A DNA stretch of 29,655 bases, taken from NCBI GenBank assembly GCA_002316235.1, contig DCDD01000071.1, positions 1 to 29,655 of the forward strand, written 5' to 3'. Numbering within the stretch: position 1 is the first letter of the stretch; each line of letters begins with the position of its first letter. Shown here one piece after another: positions 6,767 through 15,969 of this stretch. Both the position numbers and the translations under genes were made by a program. The stretch comes from Bacteroidales bacterium UBA1064 (lineage in GTDB: Bacteria; Bacteroidota; Bacteroidia; Bacteroidales; Tenuifilaceae). The notes under the pieces were generated by a model. That model saw only the letters and a program-made list of their open reading frames with translations, was not told the origin of the DNA and searched no databases.

Positions 6767-7255
6767 ATGATAAACAAATTATTGCTAGTTGTGACTTGCG
6801 TTGTTCCTATACTGTTTGGGTACAACGCTATGGCTCAGGTTCAAATTTACAATCCCAATGCTGATGCCATCAAGGATTTAAATCAGGCTATTGAAAGGGC
6901 TGGCGTTCAGGGTAAGCATGTTCTGGTGCAGGTAGGTGGAAATTGGTGCCCTTGGTGTGTGAAGCTGAATAAGATTTTCACGACAGATTCAACCATTATG
7001 AAGGTGTTGAACGCAAATTACGTGCTGGTTAAGGTTAACTACAGCAAGGAAAATAAGAACGAAGCGGTTCTTGAAAAGCTGGAATTTCCTCAGCGTTTTG
7101 GATTTCCCGTGCTGGTAATACTTGACGATCATGGCAAGAGAATTCACACTCAAGATTCCGGATTGCTGGAATCCGGAGATGGTTACGATACAAAAAAGAT
7201 AGTAAGCTTTCTTAAAAACTGGACAAAAGCGGCCATCGGAAAACCGGCAAATTAG
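6767..7255 (+). CDS. Secreted thioredoxin-family protein
   Basis: The 162-aa protein has a signal peptide (about residues 1-23, basic start, hydrophobic core, AMA before QVQ), so it acts in the periplasm. The mature part is a thioredoxin-like fold with the redox pair Cys61/Cys64 in NWCPWC, followed by a helix, and the cis-proline strand FGFPVLVIL. The CPWC sequence with preceding VGGNW resembles thioredoxin_7/DUF953-like periplasmic reductases more than classic thioredoxin (CGPC). It may keep periplasmic cysteines reduced or handle disulfide exchange. I start at ATG 6767; GTG at 6764 is one codon upstream. It ends in front of a strong bidirectional terminator. The partner protein is unknown. 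Confidence 0.85.
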   Translation: MINKLLLVVTCVVPILFGYNAMAQVQIYNPNADAIKDLNQAIERAGVQGKHVLVQVGGNWCPWCVKLNKIFTTDSTIMKVLNANYVLVKVNYSKENKNEAVLEKLEFPQRFGFPVLVILDDHGKRIHTQDSGLLESGDGYDTKKIVSFLKNWTKAAIGKPAN

Positions 7256-7290
7256 TCCTATAATTAATATTATGTTAAATATAGGTATTT

Positions 7291-7321
7291 AAAAAAGACC
7301 CCGACTTTATCGGGGTCTTTT
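7291..7321. terminator. Bidirectional rho-independent terminator
   Basis: GACCCCGA (7297-7304) pairs with TCGGGGTC (7310-7317) around a 5-nt loop. It is flanked by A6 on the left and T4 on the right, so it serves both the thioredoxin-like gene (plus) and the TPR gene (minus), whose stop is at 7325. Confidence 0.9.
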
Positions 7322-7324
7322 ATA

Positions 7325-8635
7325 CTACATATTGTTTAGCTTGTCGATAATCTCCTTATACTTTGCACTCATTTCCGGACTTTCATTTCTAAAGCGGAAG
7401 TAAATGTTCTTTAGTGCATCCATAACCTCCTTGCTGGCGGGGTTGATTTTCAGAGCGTTTTCCATATAAGGAAGAGATTTCTTGAATTCAACATTAGCCT
7501 TTGACATAAGTTCATCATACTTTTCAATCTCCTTAGCTGGAATCTTATTGGCTTCTTCTACATACTTTACACCTACATTGAAGAAAAGCGCTCCAATGTT
7601 GTAGTAGGCATCAAAGTAGTTGGGGTCAATTTCTATTGCCTTTTGGTATGAAGTTAAGGCTTCGTCAGTATCGCCAAGCCTATCATGCAGTGTCCCTTTG
7701 GCAAAGAAAAGTGAAGGGTTATTAGGTTCGTTTGCAATAGCTTGGTCTATGTAAACCAAAATTTTCGAAGGGTCTTCCCCCTTATCAATGTAGTAGCTAA
7801 TAAGTGAAAAAAGAACATTGGTGTTTTTAGGATATTTAATAAATCCATCTTCCAGGTATTTAGCGCCTTCGTCAGCCTTACCTAGTGATTTGTATGCGTC
7901 AAAAATGTTGAAGTAAACGCTACCCTCCGAGGTGAAACCCAGCTTAATAGACTCTTCATAGTAGGGAATGCATTCTTCAAATTTCCCATCGAGCTGTGCA
8001 GATAACCCAGCATAGTAGTATATTGCGGTGTCTTTCTGATTAACTAAGGGGTTTTTGCCAATTTCAACAACCTTACTAAAGCATTTATATGAGCAGCCAT
8101 AATCTTTTTTGCTGTAGCAGCTTGACCCTTCGTTGATTAAGTAGTTCTTCAATTTTAGCAAGTCTTCCATTATTGGCTTGGCCTTTTTCTTGCTTGCATC
8201 AAGCTCAATGGCTTTGATCAAGCTTTCGTATGCTACCTCCAAAGGATTCTCAACAACAGGTTTAGTTACCTGCCAGTGATCTAATGAGCCGTTAGCAAAG
8301 TAAAATTCAGCTCTATCCATCACGAACTTATCCACGGTAATGCCTTCAACAACTTCCTGAGTTTGCTCAGTTGGTTTACCAATTAGTAATGAAAATGTTT
8401 TCATGTCCATTCCAGGGTATGCCCGGTAAATCTGAGCATCAAATACATCCATAAACAACTCTGCCCTAGCAATCCAAGCATCGGGTTTCGCATTTTTTTT
8501 GGGATCCTGAATGGTGGCGTTACTTTTCTCAATTTTTTTTCCAAACTGATCAAAGTTAATTTGTACGCCAGTTTGTGCGTTGAGCATTCCCATACCCAGC
8601 ACAGAAAATAGTAGTACAGTTGTTAATCGTTTCAT
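7325..8635 (-). CDS. Exported tetratricopeptide repeat (TPR) protein
   Basis: The 436-aa protein has a signal peptide (MKRLTTVLLFSVLGMGMLNA before QTG). A unique segment at about 20-130 is followed by a run of helical repeats at about 135-430 with TPR consensus features such as YYNIGALFF, ALTSYQKAIEIDPNY and AIANEPNNPSLFFAKG. I count about seven repeats. TPR solenoids scaffold protein-protein contacts, here in the periplasm or at the outer membrane. It lies downstream of gyrA in the same direction, 61 nt apart, with its own -7 box. No specific partner can be named. Confidence 0.85.
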   Translation of the reverse strand: MKRLTTVLLFSVLGMGMLNAQTGVQINFDQFGKKIEKSNATIQDPKKNAKPDAWIARAELFMDVFDAQIYRAYPGMDMKTFSLLIGKPTEQTQEVVEGITVDKFVMDRAEFYFANGSLDHWQVTKPVVENPLEVAYESLIKAIELDASKKKAKPIMEDLLKLKNYLINEGSSCYSKKDYGCSYKCFSKVVEIGKNPLVNQKDTAIYYYAGLSAQLDGKFEECIPYYEESIKLGFTSEGSVYFNIFDAYKSLGKADEGAKYLEDGFIKYPKNTNVLFSLISYYIDKGEDPSKILVYIDQAIANEPNNPSLFFAKGTLHDRLGDTDEALTSYQKAIEIDPNYFDAYYNIGALFFNVGVKYVEEANKIPAKEIEKYDELMSKANVEFKKSLPYMENALKINPASKEVMDALKNIYFRFRNESPEMSAKYKEIIDKLNNM

Positions 8636-8669
8636 TTCATGTAAATTAGTTAAAGTTAAAAATTAAATT

Positions 8670-8677
8670 CAAAAATA
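8670..8677 (-). promoter_or_regulatory. Possible -7 box for the TPR gene
   Basis: The minus strand reads TATTTTTG (TAnnTTTG) 34 nt before the start at 8635, in the 61-nt gap after gyrA. No clear TTTG at 19-nt spacing. Confidence 0.35.
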
Positions 8678-8696
8678 AATTATGTGTTTGGGTTTT

Positions 8697-11189
8697 TCAT
8701 TGTTCGCTTTCTCCTTCTTGAACTAAATTTTGCTCATCTGGTTCATTTTCAGATGATTCAACATTGGCTATTGCAGCGATACTATCATTCTTTTTTAGGT
8801 TTATCAGCCTAACTCCCTGGGCATTTCGACCCATAACCCTAAGCTCGCTGATTTTAAGCCTTATGGTAAGCCCGCTGCGATTAATAATCATTAAGTCGTT
8901 ATTTTCATCAACCGCTTTAATGCTAATAAGCTTCCCTGTTTTAGGGGTGATGTTAATGGTTTTCACCCCTTTCCCACCCCTGTTGGTTATTCTATAGTCC
9001 TCCAACCTGGATCGCTTGCCGTAACCATTTTCAGAAACAACAAGGATATCTTTTGATGCATTTTCCTCAACACAAACCATGCCAACCACTTCGTCGTCAG
9101 GGGAAATAGAAATTGCCCTAACCCCACTACCAGTTCTACCTATCGGGCGGACAAGATGTTCGGGGAATCGTATGGCCTTTCCATTTCTTGCAGCAATCAG
9201 TATGTGGCTTTTGCCATCTGTGAGGCAAGCCTCAATAAGCTGGTCGCCCTCCTTAACGGTTACCGCAATAACACCGTTTTGACGTGGCCGGCTGTAAGCC
9301 TCAAGAGGCGTTTTTTTAATAATGCCTCTTTTGGTACACAGCACGATGTAGTTGTTCTTGAGATAATCTGTGTCATCAAGCCCTTTGACATTGATGTAGG
9401 CTCTAACTACATCGTCATTTTCAATGTTTATGAGATTCTGAATAGCTCTTCCTTTTGATGATTTAGTACCCTCAGGAATTTCATAAACTTTTAGCCAGAA
9501 ACATTTGCCGTTTTCGGTAAAAAACAGCATGGTATTGTGCATAGTAGCAACATACAGGTGCTCAATAAAATCCTCATCACGTGTATCGCTACCCTTAGCC
9601 CCTACACCACCCCTCGATTGGAGCTTATACTCATAAAGCGGGGTTCGTTTAATGTAGCCCATGTGCGAGATGGTTATGACAACTTCCTCATCGGCATAAA
9701 AATCTTCAGGGTTAAACTCCTCGGCGTCTGGAATTATCTCTGTTTTTCGGGCATCTCCATACTTTTGCTTTACCTCAACCAGCTCATCCTTAATAATCTT
9801 CATTTGCAGGGCTTTATCCTCAAGCACCTGTTTAAGATAGGCTATCAGCTTTTGGAGCTCATTGTACTCCTCCTTTACTTTCTCACGTTCAAGTCCTGTA
9901 AGGCTGCGGAGCCGCATATCAATAATAGCCTGGGACTGAATATCTGAAAGGCCAAATCGTTCAACTAGTTTTTCCTTCGCTTCGGCCGGTGATTGGGCTG
10001 AACGGATAAGGTTAATAACCTCGTCAATATGATCAATGGCTATAAGCAGGCCTTCAAGTATGTGGGCTCTTTTTTCGGCCTCCTCCAGTTCGAACCTTGA
10101 CCTGCGAATAATTACGTCATGTCGGTGCTTGATAAAGTGAACAATTAGGTCCTTAAGGTTCAACAGCTTCGGCCTTCCATCAACCAGGGCAATGTTGTTG
10201 ATGGCAAATGATGACTGCAGCTGTGAATGCTTAAAAAGGTTGTTTACTACGACATTAGCAACCGCTTCCTTTTTAAGAATTATTACAACCCTCATCCCAT
10301 CCCTATCCGACTCATCGTTGATGTAGCTAATACCATCAATTTTTTTCTCGTTTATAAGGTCGGCAATCCGACGGATCATCTCGGCCTTATTTACCATGTA
10401 GGGTATTTCGGTTACAATTATTTTGGACCTTCCCGACTCGGTTTGCTCAATTTCTATTTTTGAACGAACCACAATTTTACCCTTACCTGTCCGGTAGGCT
10501 TCCTTAACGCCCTGCGTGCCATAAATAACCCCGCCGGTTGGGAAATCAGGACCTTTAACATACTTTAACAGCTCATCAGTAGTTATATCAGGACTATCTA
10601 TTGTAGCACAAATAGCGTCAACAACTTCGCCCAGGTTATGAGGAGGCATGTTAGTAGCCATTCCAACGGCAATACCCGATGTGCCGTTAACCAGCAACAA
10701 GGGAATTTTAGTTGGTAAAACAGATGGCTCCTCAAGGGTATCGTCAAAGTTAAGGTTGAAATCTACAGTTTGTTTGTCCAGGTCAGCTAGAACATCCTCT
10801 GCAATTTTAGCCAGGCGGGCTTCAGTGTAGCGCATTGCCGCTGGGCTATCCCCGTCAATAGACCCGAAATTACCCTGCCCATCAACTAGCGGGTACCGCA
10901 TGGACCAATCCTGGGCCATCCTCACCATAGCATCGTAAACCGAAGAATCGCCATGGGGATGATACTTTCCTAAAACCTCCCCTACTATACGTGCCGATTT
11001 CTTGTAGGGATTTCCTGCATTCAAACCTAAATCGGACATTCCGAACAATACCCTTCGATGAACCGGCTTAAGTCCATCCCGTACGTCGGGCAGTGCTCTT
11101 GATACGATCACCGACATTGAGTAGTCAATGTACGATGACTTCATCTCCTCCTCAATGTTAATTCTAATAATCCTCTCTGTTTCTGACAT
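8697..11189 (-). CDS. gyrA: DNA gyrase subunit A
   Basis: GyrA forms the A2B2 gyrase that introduces negative supercoils. The 830-aa chain has the breakage-reunion domain with catalytic Tyr121 in AAMRYTEAR and the quinolone-determining segment HPHGDSSVYD; Ser82 and Asp86 match E. coli Ser83 and Asp87, the susceptible form. The C-terminal DNA-wrapping beta-pinwheel repeats occupy about 505-800. The GyrA box (about 524-530) reads QSRGGVG instead of QRRGGKG, a difference I believe is common in this phylum. The last about 25 residues are an acidic tail (SENEPDEQN...EGESEQ). No gyrB is nearby. An 18-bp palindrome sits just upstream of the start. Confidence 0.98.
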   Translation of the reverse strand: MSETERIIRINIEEEMKSSYIDYSMSVIVSRALPDVRDGLKPVHRRVLFGMSDLGLNAGNPYKKSARIVGEVLGKYHPHGDSSVYDAMVRMAQDWSMRYPLVDGQGNFGSIDGDSPAAMRYTEARLAKIAEDVLADLDKQTVDFNLNFDDTLEEPSVLPTKIPLLLVNGTSGIAVGMATNMPPHNLGEVVDAICATIDSPDITTDELLKYVKGPDFPTGGVIYGTQGVKEAYRTGKGKIVVRSKIEIEQTESGRSKIIVTEIPYMVNKAEMIRRIADLINEKKIDGISYINDESDRDGMRVVIILKKEAVANVVVNNLFKHSQLQSSFAINNIALVDGRPKLLNLKDLIVHFIKHRHDVIIRRSRFELEEAEKRAHILEGLLIAIDHIDEVINLIRSAQSPAEAKEKLVERFGLSDIQSQAIIDMRLRSLTGLEREKVKEEYNELQKLIAYLKQVLEDKALQMKIIKDELVEVKQKYGDARKTEIIPDAEEFNPEDFYADEEVVITISHMGYIKRTPLYEYKLQSRGGVGAKGSDTRDEDFIEHLYVATMHNTMLFFTENGKCFWLKVYEIPEGTKSSKGRAIQNLINIENDDVVRAYINVKGLDDTDYLKNNYIVLCTKRGIIKKTPLEAYSRPRQNGVIAVTVKEGDQLIEACLTDGKSHILIAARNGKAIRFPEHLVRPIGRTGSGVRAISISPDDEVVGMVCVEENASKDILVVSENGYGKRSRLEDYRITNRGGKGVKTINITPKTGKLISIKAVDENNDLMIINRSGLTIRLKISELRVMGRNAQGVRLINLKKNDSIAAIANVESSENEPDEQNLVQEGESEQ

Positions 11190-11192
11190 ATA

Positions 11193-11210
11193 TACTTTTT
11201 ATAAAAAGTA
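11193..11210. promoter_or_regulatory. 18-bp perfect palindrome immediately upstream of gyrA
   Basis: TACTTTTTATAAAAAGTA is fully self-complementary and ends three bases before the gyrA ATG. In RNA it could form a weak AU stem overlapping the ribosome landing region; in DNA it could be an operator or a cruciform-prone site. There is no direct evidence for any of these. Confidence 0.4.
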
Positions 11211-11397
11211 AATTCTGAATATCGAACCAAAAAAATTTGAAAGTGCTAAGGTAGTAATTTAATCCATTGTATAGCCCTGAAACCCTTTTTCGTTTTTGAG
11301 AAAACTCACGATAATTTAATAATTTTTATCAACAAATCGCTTGCTTTTCCGTTTATCACTATTATTTTAGTACCAAATTTAACTTAAGCAAGTTTTT

Positions 11398-13947
11398 ATG
11401 AACCAAAAGTTTTCACAAAAAATCAGAGATGTACTTTCATATAGCCGAGAAGAGGCTATACGACTTGGCAGTTCCGCAATTAGCTCAGATCACCTTTTCT
11501 TGGGTATTCTGCGCGATGGAGAAGGCGAAGCAATAAATATTTTGCTGGCCGAAGGTGTTAATTTAAGCGAGCTGAAAAAGGAACTGGATGTCCATTTGCT
11601 GCAAATCCCAAGTAAGGCAGAGGAAATAAACGACTCATCGGAAATTGCAATTTATAAGTCGGCCGAAAGGGCGTTGAAAATAGTTATTCTTGAGGCCAGG
11701 GCATTAAAAAGTGAGTCAATCAATACAGCCCATCTCCTGCTTGCCATACTTAAGGATGATACCAACTATGTAACCCAGCTTTTAAAGGAAAAGGATATTG
11801 ATTACGAAAGGGTTAGGAAAAATCTGACAATATTGAACTCGGACGATAAAGGTGATTTTGGTTCTGGAGATGAAGATGAGGGGGATAGTGGTTTTTTCGG
11901 TAACATGGGCAAATCCAACCAGCCCTCAACAGGAAAATCAGCCTCCGACACCCCCGTTCTTGACAATTTTGGAATTGACTTAACTAAAGCTGCCGAGGAT
12001 GGACGTCTTGATCCTATAGTTGGCCGTGAAAGGGAAATTGAAAGAATTGCCCAAATCCTAAGCCGTCGAAAAAAGAATAACCCAATTCTTATTGGAGAGC
12101 CCGGAGTTGGCAAATCAGCCATAGCCGAAGGGCTGGCTCTTCGAATTGTAAAGAAAAAAGTATCCAGGGTTCTTTTCAACAAACGGGTAATCACACTTGA
12201 TCTGGCTTCTATTGTTGCCGGGACCAAGTACCGTGGCCAGTTCGAAGAACGGATGAAGGCGATACTCAACGAGCTATCGAGGACTCCCAATATCATCCTG
12301 TTTATTGATGAAATTCATACCATTGTTGGTGCAGGTGGAGCTACGGGCTCTCTCGATGCTGCCAATATGCTTAAACCGGCACTTGCAAGGGGTGAGCTTC
12401 AGTGCATAGGTGCAACTACACTAGACGAGTATAGGGAGCATATTGAAAAAGACGGGGCTTTAGAGCGTCGGTTCCAGAAAGTAATGATTGAACCTACCTC
12501 TCCTGAGGAAACAATCGAAATTCTTAACAACATCAAAGATCGGTACGAGGAGCACCATAATGTTACCTACACACCTCAGGCAATTGAGGCTTGTGTAAAG
12601 CTTACCATGCGCTACATTTCCGACAGGAATCTACCGGATAAGGCTATAGATGCCATGGACGAAGCTGGCTCACGGGTTCATATCTCGAATATTCGTGTGC
12701 CCGATACTATTGTTAACCTAGAGAAGCTGATTGAGGAAACCAAAAAGGAGAAAATAAAAGCCGTTAAGAATCAACAATTTGAGTTGGCTGCTAATCTTAG
12801 GGATAAGGAGAAAAAGCTGATTGAGCAGCTTGAGGAGGAGCAGTCGAGATGGGAAAAGGAGCTGGCTAAACATCGTGAAATTGTTGACGAGGAAAAGGTT
12901 GCTGAGGTTGTTGCCATGATGACAGGAGTACCTGTTCAACGAATAGCTCAGGCTGAGGGTGCCAGACTGCTCAAAATGGCAGATGAGCTAAGGAATTCGG
13001 TAATTGGGCAGGATGAAGCCATTCAGAAGGTAGTTAAGGCTATACAACGAAACCGTGCTGGACTTAAAGATCCCAACAAACCCATCGGGACATTTATCTT
13101 TTTGGGGCCAACAGGCGTTGGCAAAACCCAGCTAGCTAAAGTGCTCGCCAAGTATCTTTTTGATACTACCGATAACCTTATTAGGATTGACATGAGCGAG
13201 TATATGGAAAAATTTTCCGTGTCACGTTTGGTTGGCGCACCTCCAGGTTACATAGGATATGAGGAGGGTGGGCAGCTGACCGAAAAGGTTAGAAGAAAGC
13301 CCTACTCGGTTGTGCTGCTAGATGAGGTTGAAAAAGCTCATCCCGACGTTTTTCATATCCTGCTCCAGGTTCTGGATGAAGGCCAGCTTACAGATAGCCT
13401 GGGCAGACGGGTTGATTTTAAGAATACCATCATCATCATGACTTCTAACATTGGCTCCCGGGAGCTTAAGGATTTTGGTCAAGGCGTGGGTTTTACCACC
13501 AAAGCCAAAGAACAAAGCAGCAGCAGCGATTATTCAAGAAGTATAATTGAAAAAGCGCTTAAAAAGGCCTTTGCACCGGAGTTTCTGAATAGAATTGATG
13601 ATATTGTAATGTTCAACTCGCTAAGTCGTGCTGATATTCATAAAATTATTGATATTGAGCTTAGCGGCCTTTATGAGCGGATTCGTAACCTGGGATTCAC
13701 AATTAGAATTTCTCCGGCAGCCAAGGATTTTATTGCTGAGAAGGGATATGATGTTCAGTATGGTGCTCGCCCTCTTAAACGAGCCATCCAAAAATACCTT
13801 GAGGATGCCCTGGCCGAAGTGCTCATTAAAAGTGATACCAAGCCCGGATGCACAATCTCCGTTGGATATAACAAAAAGAAGGATGAGATTTCCATCAAAG
13901 TTCTTAAGGGGGAAGAGGAGGTAACCAGCGCTAGTGAAGAGGAGTAG
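11398..13947 (+). CDS. clpC: ATP-dependent Clp protease ATPase subunit, ClpC type
   Basis: ClpC unfolds substrates and feeds them to ClpP. The 849-aa protein has an N-terminal double Clp_N repeat (about 1-145), an acidic-glycine linker, AAA+ module 1 with GEPGVGKSA (about 233-241) and FIDEIH, a middle region with a UVR motif (QQFELAANLRDKEKKL, about 458-475) that defines ClpC, and AAA+ module 2 with GPTGVGKTQ (about 571-579). The ClpP-docking loop GVGF is at about 697-700. The gene is divergent from gyrA across 208 nt, with no CIRCE element there. tpx follows 75 nt later. No mcsA, mcsB or ctsR is adjacent, unlike Firmicutes. Confidence 0.96.
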   Translation: MNQKFSQKIRDVLSYSREEAIRLGSSAISSDHLFLGILRDGEGEAINILLAEGVNLSELKKELDVHLLQIPSKAEEINDSSEIAIYKSAERALKIVILEARALKSESINTAHLLLAILKDDTNYVTQLLKEKDIDYERVRKNLTILNSDDKGDFGSGDEDEGDSGFFGNMGKSNQPSTGKSASDTPVLDNFGIDLTKAAEDGRLDPIVGREREIERIAQILSRRKKNNPILIGEPGVGKSAIAEGLALRIVKKKVSRVLFNKRVITLDLASIVAGTKYRGQFEERMKAILNELSRTPNIILFIDEIHTIVGAGGATGSLDAANMLKPALARGELQCIGATTLDEYREHIEKDGALERRFQKVMIEPTSPEETIEILNNIKDRYEEHHNVTYTPQAIEACVKLTMRYISDRNLPDKAIDAMDEAGSRVHISNIRVPDTIVNLEKLIEETKKEKIKAVKNQQFELAANLRDKEKKLIEQLEEEQSRWEKELAKHREIVDEEKVAEVVAMMTGVPVQRIAQAEGARLLKMADELRNSVIGQDEAIQKVVKAIQRNRAGLKDPNKPIGTFIFLGPTGVGKTQLAKVLAKYLFDTTDNLIRIDMSEYMEKFSVSRLVGAPPGYIGYEEGGQLTEKVRRKPYSVVLLDEVEKAHPDVFHILLQVLDEGQLTDSLGRRVDFKNTIIIMTSNIGSRELKDFGQGVGFTTKAKEQSSSSDYSRSIIEKALKKAFAPEFLNRIDDIVMFNSLSRADIHKIIDIELSGLYERIRNLGFTIRISPAAKDFIAEKGYDVQYGARPLKRAIQKYLEDALAEVLIKSDTKPGCTISVGYNKKKDEISIKVLKGEEEVTSASEEE

Positions 13948-14022
13948 AACCTGAAGGCTAATGAACAAAAAAGTTTCGGCTGTGTTACTACCAAAATTAC
14001 ATCACTAAACACCATAAAAACC

Positions 14023-14523
14023 ATGAACGTTACTTTTGGAGGAAAAACAGTTACCCTTGAAGGTGAACAAGTTAAAGTGGGCTCTACTGCTCCTGATTTT
14101 ACAGCACTCGGCACCGACCTTAAACCTGTCAAGCTCTCTGATTTTGGCAAAAAAGTTAAGCTAATTTCCGTGTTCCCTTCTATAGATACGGAGATTTGCT
14201 CAATTCAAAATCATCGCTTCAATAACGAAGCATCTTCATTTGGCGATAAGGTTGCTTTTATTGCCATTTCGAATGACTTGCCCTTTGCCTTGAAGCGATT
14301 CTGCGGAGCCGAAAAAATTACCAACCTTACCACCCTATCCGATCACAAGGATGTTGATTTTGGTAAGAAATTTGGTTTTTTGATAAAGGAGCTACGTTTG
14401 CTGACTAGAGGGGTGATTATTCTGGACAAGGATAACAAAGTTCAATATGTGGAGATAGTCCCCGAAATAGCCTCCGAGCCCAACTATACTGAAGCAATAG
14501 CTCGCCTAAAGCAGCTAGTTTAA
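14023..14523 (+). CDS. tpx: Thiol peroxidase, atypical 2-Cys peroxiredoxin
   Basis: Tpx reduces hydroperoxides using thioredoxin. The 166-aa sequence matches the family: SVFPSIDTEIC with peroxidatic Cys59 and Thr56 (E. coli Cys61), and the resolving Cys94 in RFCGAE (E. coli Cys95), preceded by the characteristic SNDLPFALKRF. It lies 75 nt after clpC with no terminator between, so cotranscription is possible, and it ends at a strong terminator at 14582-14619. It is most likely cytoplasmic since no signal peptide is seen. Confidence 0.95.
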   Translation: MNVTFGGKTVTLEGEQVKVGSTAPDFTALGTDLKPVKLSDFGKKVKLISVFPSIDTEICSIQNHRFNNEASSFGDKVAFIAISNDLPFALKRFCGAEKITNLTTLSDHKDVDFGKKFGFLIKELRLLTRGVIILDKDNKVQYVEIVPEIASEPNYTEAIARLKQLV

Positions 14524-14581
14524 AAAAAGCTCGACTTGGAGGTGCTTTTCCAATAAAAGGAAATTCCCACAAGCAAAAGAA

Positions 14582-14619
14582 AAGCCTTAGAAAGGTAATC
14601 ATTCTAAGGCTTATTTTTT
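14582..14619. terminator. Strong terminator between tpx and rimO
   Basis: AAGCCTTAGAA (14582-14592) pairs perfectly with TTCTAAGGCTT (14602-14612) around a 9-nt loop, followed by T6 (14614-14619) on the plus strand. On the minus strand the following T-rich stretch is interrupted, but the hairpin could also stop rimO transcription. Confidence 0.9.
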
Positions 14620-14642
14620 ATCCACACCAACCTCACAAGAGC

Positions 14643-15956
14643 TCAGCACAACTCCCCTATCAAGTCATAATCGTCTGCATCAACAATTTTAACATTCACA
14701 AAGTCGCCTGGTTTGAGATTTTGTGAATAGCCATGAAGATGGATATTTACATTTTGGTCAACTTCAGGGGAGTCAAACTCCGATCGGCAAATAATTATTT
14801 CATCTTCTACTGCATCAACTATAACACGTATAATGCTTCCAACTCTACTATGATTGATCATGAACGAAATGTTGCGTTGAAGCTCCATAAGCTCGGAGGC
14901 ACGCCGTTCCTTTTCGTCCGGGGGTATGGTATCGGCTAAATACTGCTGCGCATAGGTCCCCTCCTCCTCTGAGTAGGTGAATACCCCTACCCTCTCTAGC
15001 CTAAACTCATCCACAAAGCTCATCAACTCGTCAAAATCCTCTTGGTCCTCACCTGGGTGGCCAACAAGAAACGTTGTTCTAATTGCCACACCTGGAATAT
15101 TTTGTCGCAACTTTTCGACAAGTGCAATGGTTTCCGATCGGGAGATTCCCCGGTGCATGGCTTTCAGCACCCTGTCACTAATATGTTGTAGGGGTAAATC
15201 AACATATTTGCAAACCTTTGGATTGTTTGCAATAGTGGCTATAAGATCGTCTGGAAAATGAGCAGGATAGGCATAGTGAAGCCTAATCCACTCAATTCCT
15301 TTGATTTGGCTCAACCGATCGATTAGCTGAGCAATTCTCCGTTCCCCATAGATGTCCATACCATAGTAAGTTGAATCCTGGGCGATAAGTATGAGTTCTT
15401 TCACCCCTTTTTCTGATAGGATGGTAACTTCTTCAACAAGGGATTCGACGGTTCTTGAAATATGCTTACCTCTAATTAACGGAATGGCACAGTATGAGCA
15501 GCCCCAGCTACATCCCTCGGAAATTTTCAGGTAAGCATAATGGCCGGGTGTTGTGAGTAACCTGGTGGTAAGACACCCGCTAAAAACGGGGGTGTTGAGA
15601 GCATGGAGAACGGCGGGGAGCTCGGAAACTCCAAAAAATCCATCCACCTCCGGAACTTCATCCTGCAGCTCATTTCTGTATCTTTGAGCAAGACAACCCA
15701 TAACGAAAACCTTGTCAATGATGCCCTTATTTTTCGCATCTACAAAGCCCATGATGGTATCAACGGACTCTTCCTTGGCATCGGCAATAAACCCGCAAGT
15801 ATTTATTATCACCACCTTAGCCTCAGTATCGTTCGAATCGTGAACGACCTCCCATCCCCCCATTTTAAGCTGATTCATGAGTACTTCGGAATCAACCAAA
15901 TTTTTAGAGCATCCTAGGGTAACAACATTAATTTTTCCCTTTCCCGGTTGTTGCAT
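14643..15956 (-). CDS. rimO: Ribosomal protein S12 methylthiotransferase RimO
   Basis: RimO is a radical-SAM enzyme that adds a methylthio group to an Asp of ribosomal protein S12. I start it at MQQPGKGKINVV (15956), giving 437 aa. The longer frame would add 51 residues overlapping ftsY and lacking family similarity. The UPF0004 domain has cluster cysteines Cys16 (LGCSKN), Cys54 (NTCGF) and Cys88 (MGCLAQRY). The radical-SAM motif is CSWGCSYC (Cys149, 153, 156). A C-terminal TRAM-like beta domain follows (about 375-437). It starts 13 nt downstream of the ftsY stop, so ftsY-rimO is an operon. RimO is distinguished from MiaB by LGCSKN(L)VDSE and the sequence following; this assignment is firm. 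Confidence 0.95.
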   Translation of the reverse strand: MQQPGKGKINVVTLGCSKNLVDSEVLMNQLKMGGWEVVHDSNDTEAKVVIINTCGFIADAKEESVDTIMGFVDAKNKGIIDKVFVMGCLAQRYRNELQDEVPEVDGFFGVSELPAVLHALNTPVFSGCLTTRLLTTPGHYAYLKISEGCSWGCSYCAIPLIRGKHISRTVESLVEEVTILSEKGVKELILIAQDSTYYGMDIYGERRIAQLIDRLSQIKGIEWIRLHYAYPAHFPDDLIATIANNPKVCKYVDLPLQHISDRVLKAMHRGISRSETIALVEKLRQNIPGVAIRTTFLVGHPGEDQEDFDELMSFVDEFRLERVGVFTYSEEEGTYAQQYLADTIPPDEKERRASELMELQRNISFMINHSRVGSIIRVIVDAVEDEIIICRSEFDSPEVDQNVNIHLHGYSQNLKPGDFVNVKIVDADDYDLIGELC

Positions 15957-15969
15957 ACTGCTAATTTTT

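Noticed and set aside
11190..11397. CIRCE/HrcA operator ahead of clpC
   Set aside because: No TTAGCACTC-N9-GAGTGCTAA or close variant is present in the 208-nt gap.
11802..12296. 164-aa minus-strand frame inside clpC
   Set aside because: Antisense to conserved AAA+ coding sequence; composition is typical of a shadow frame.
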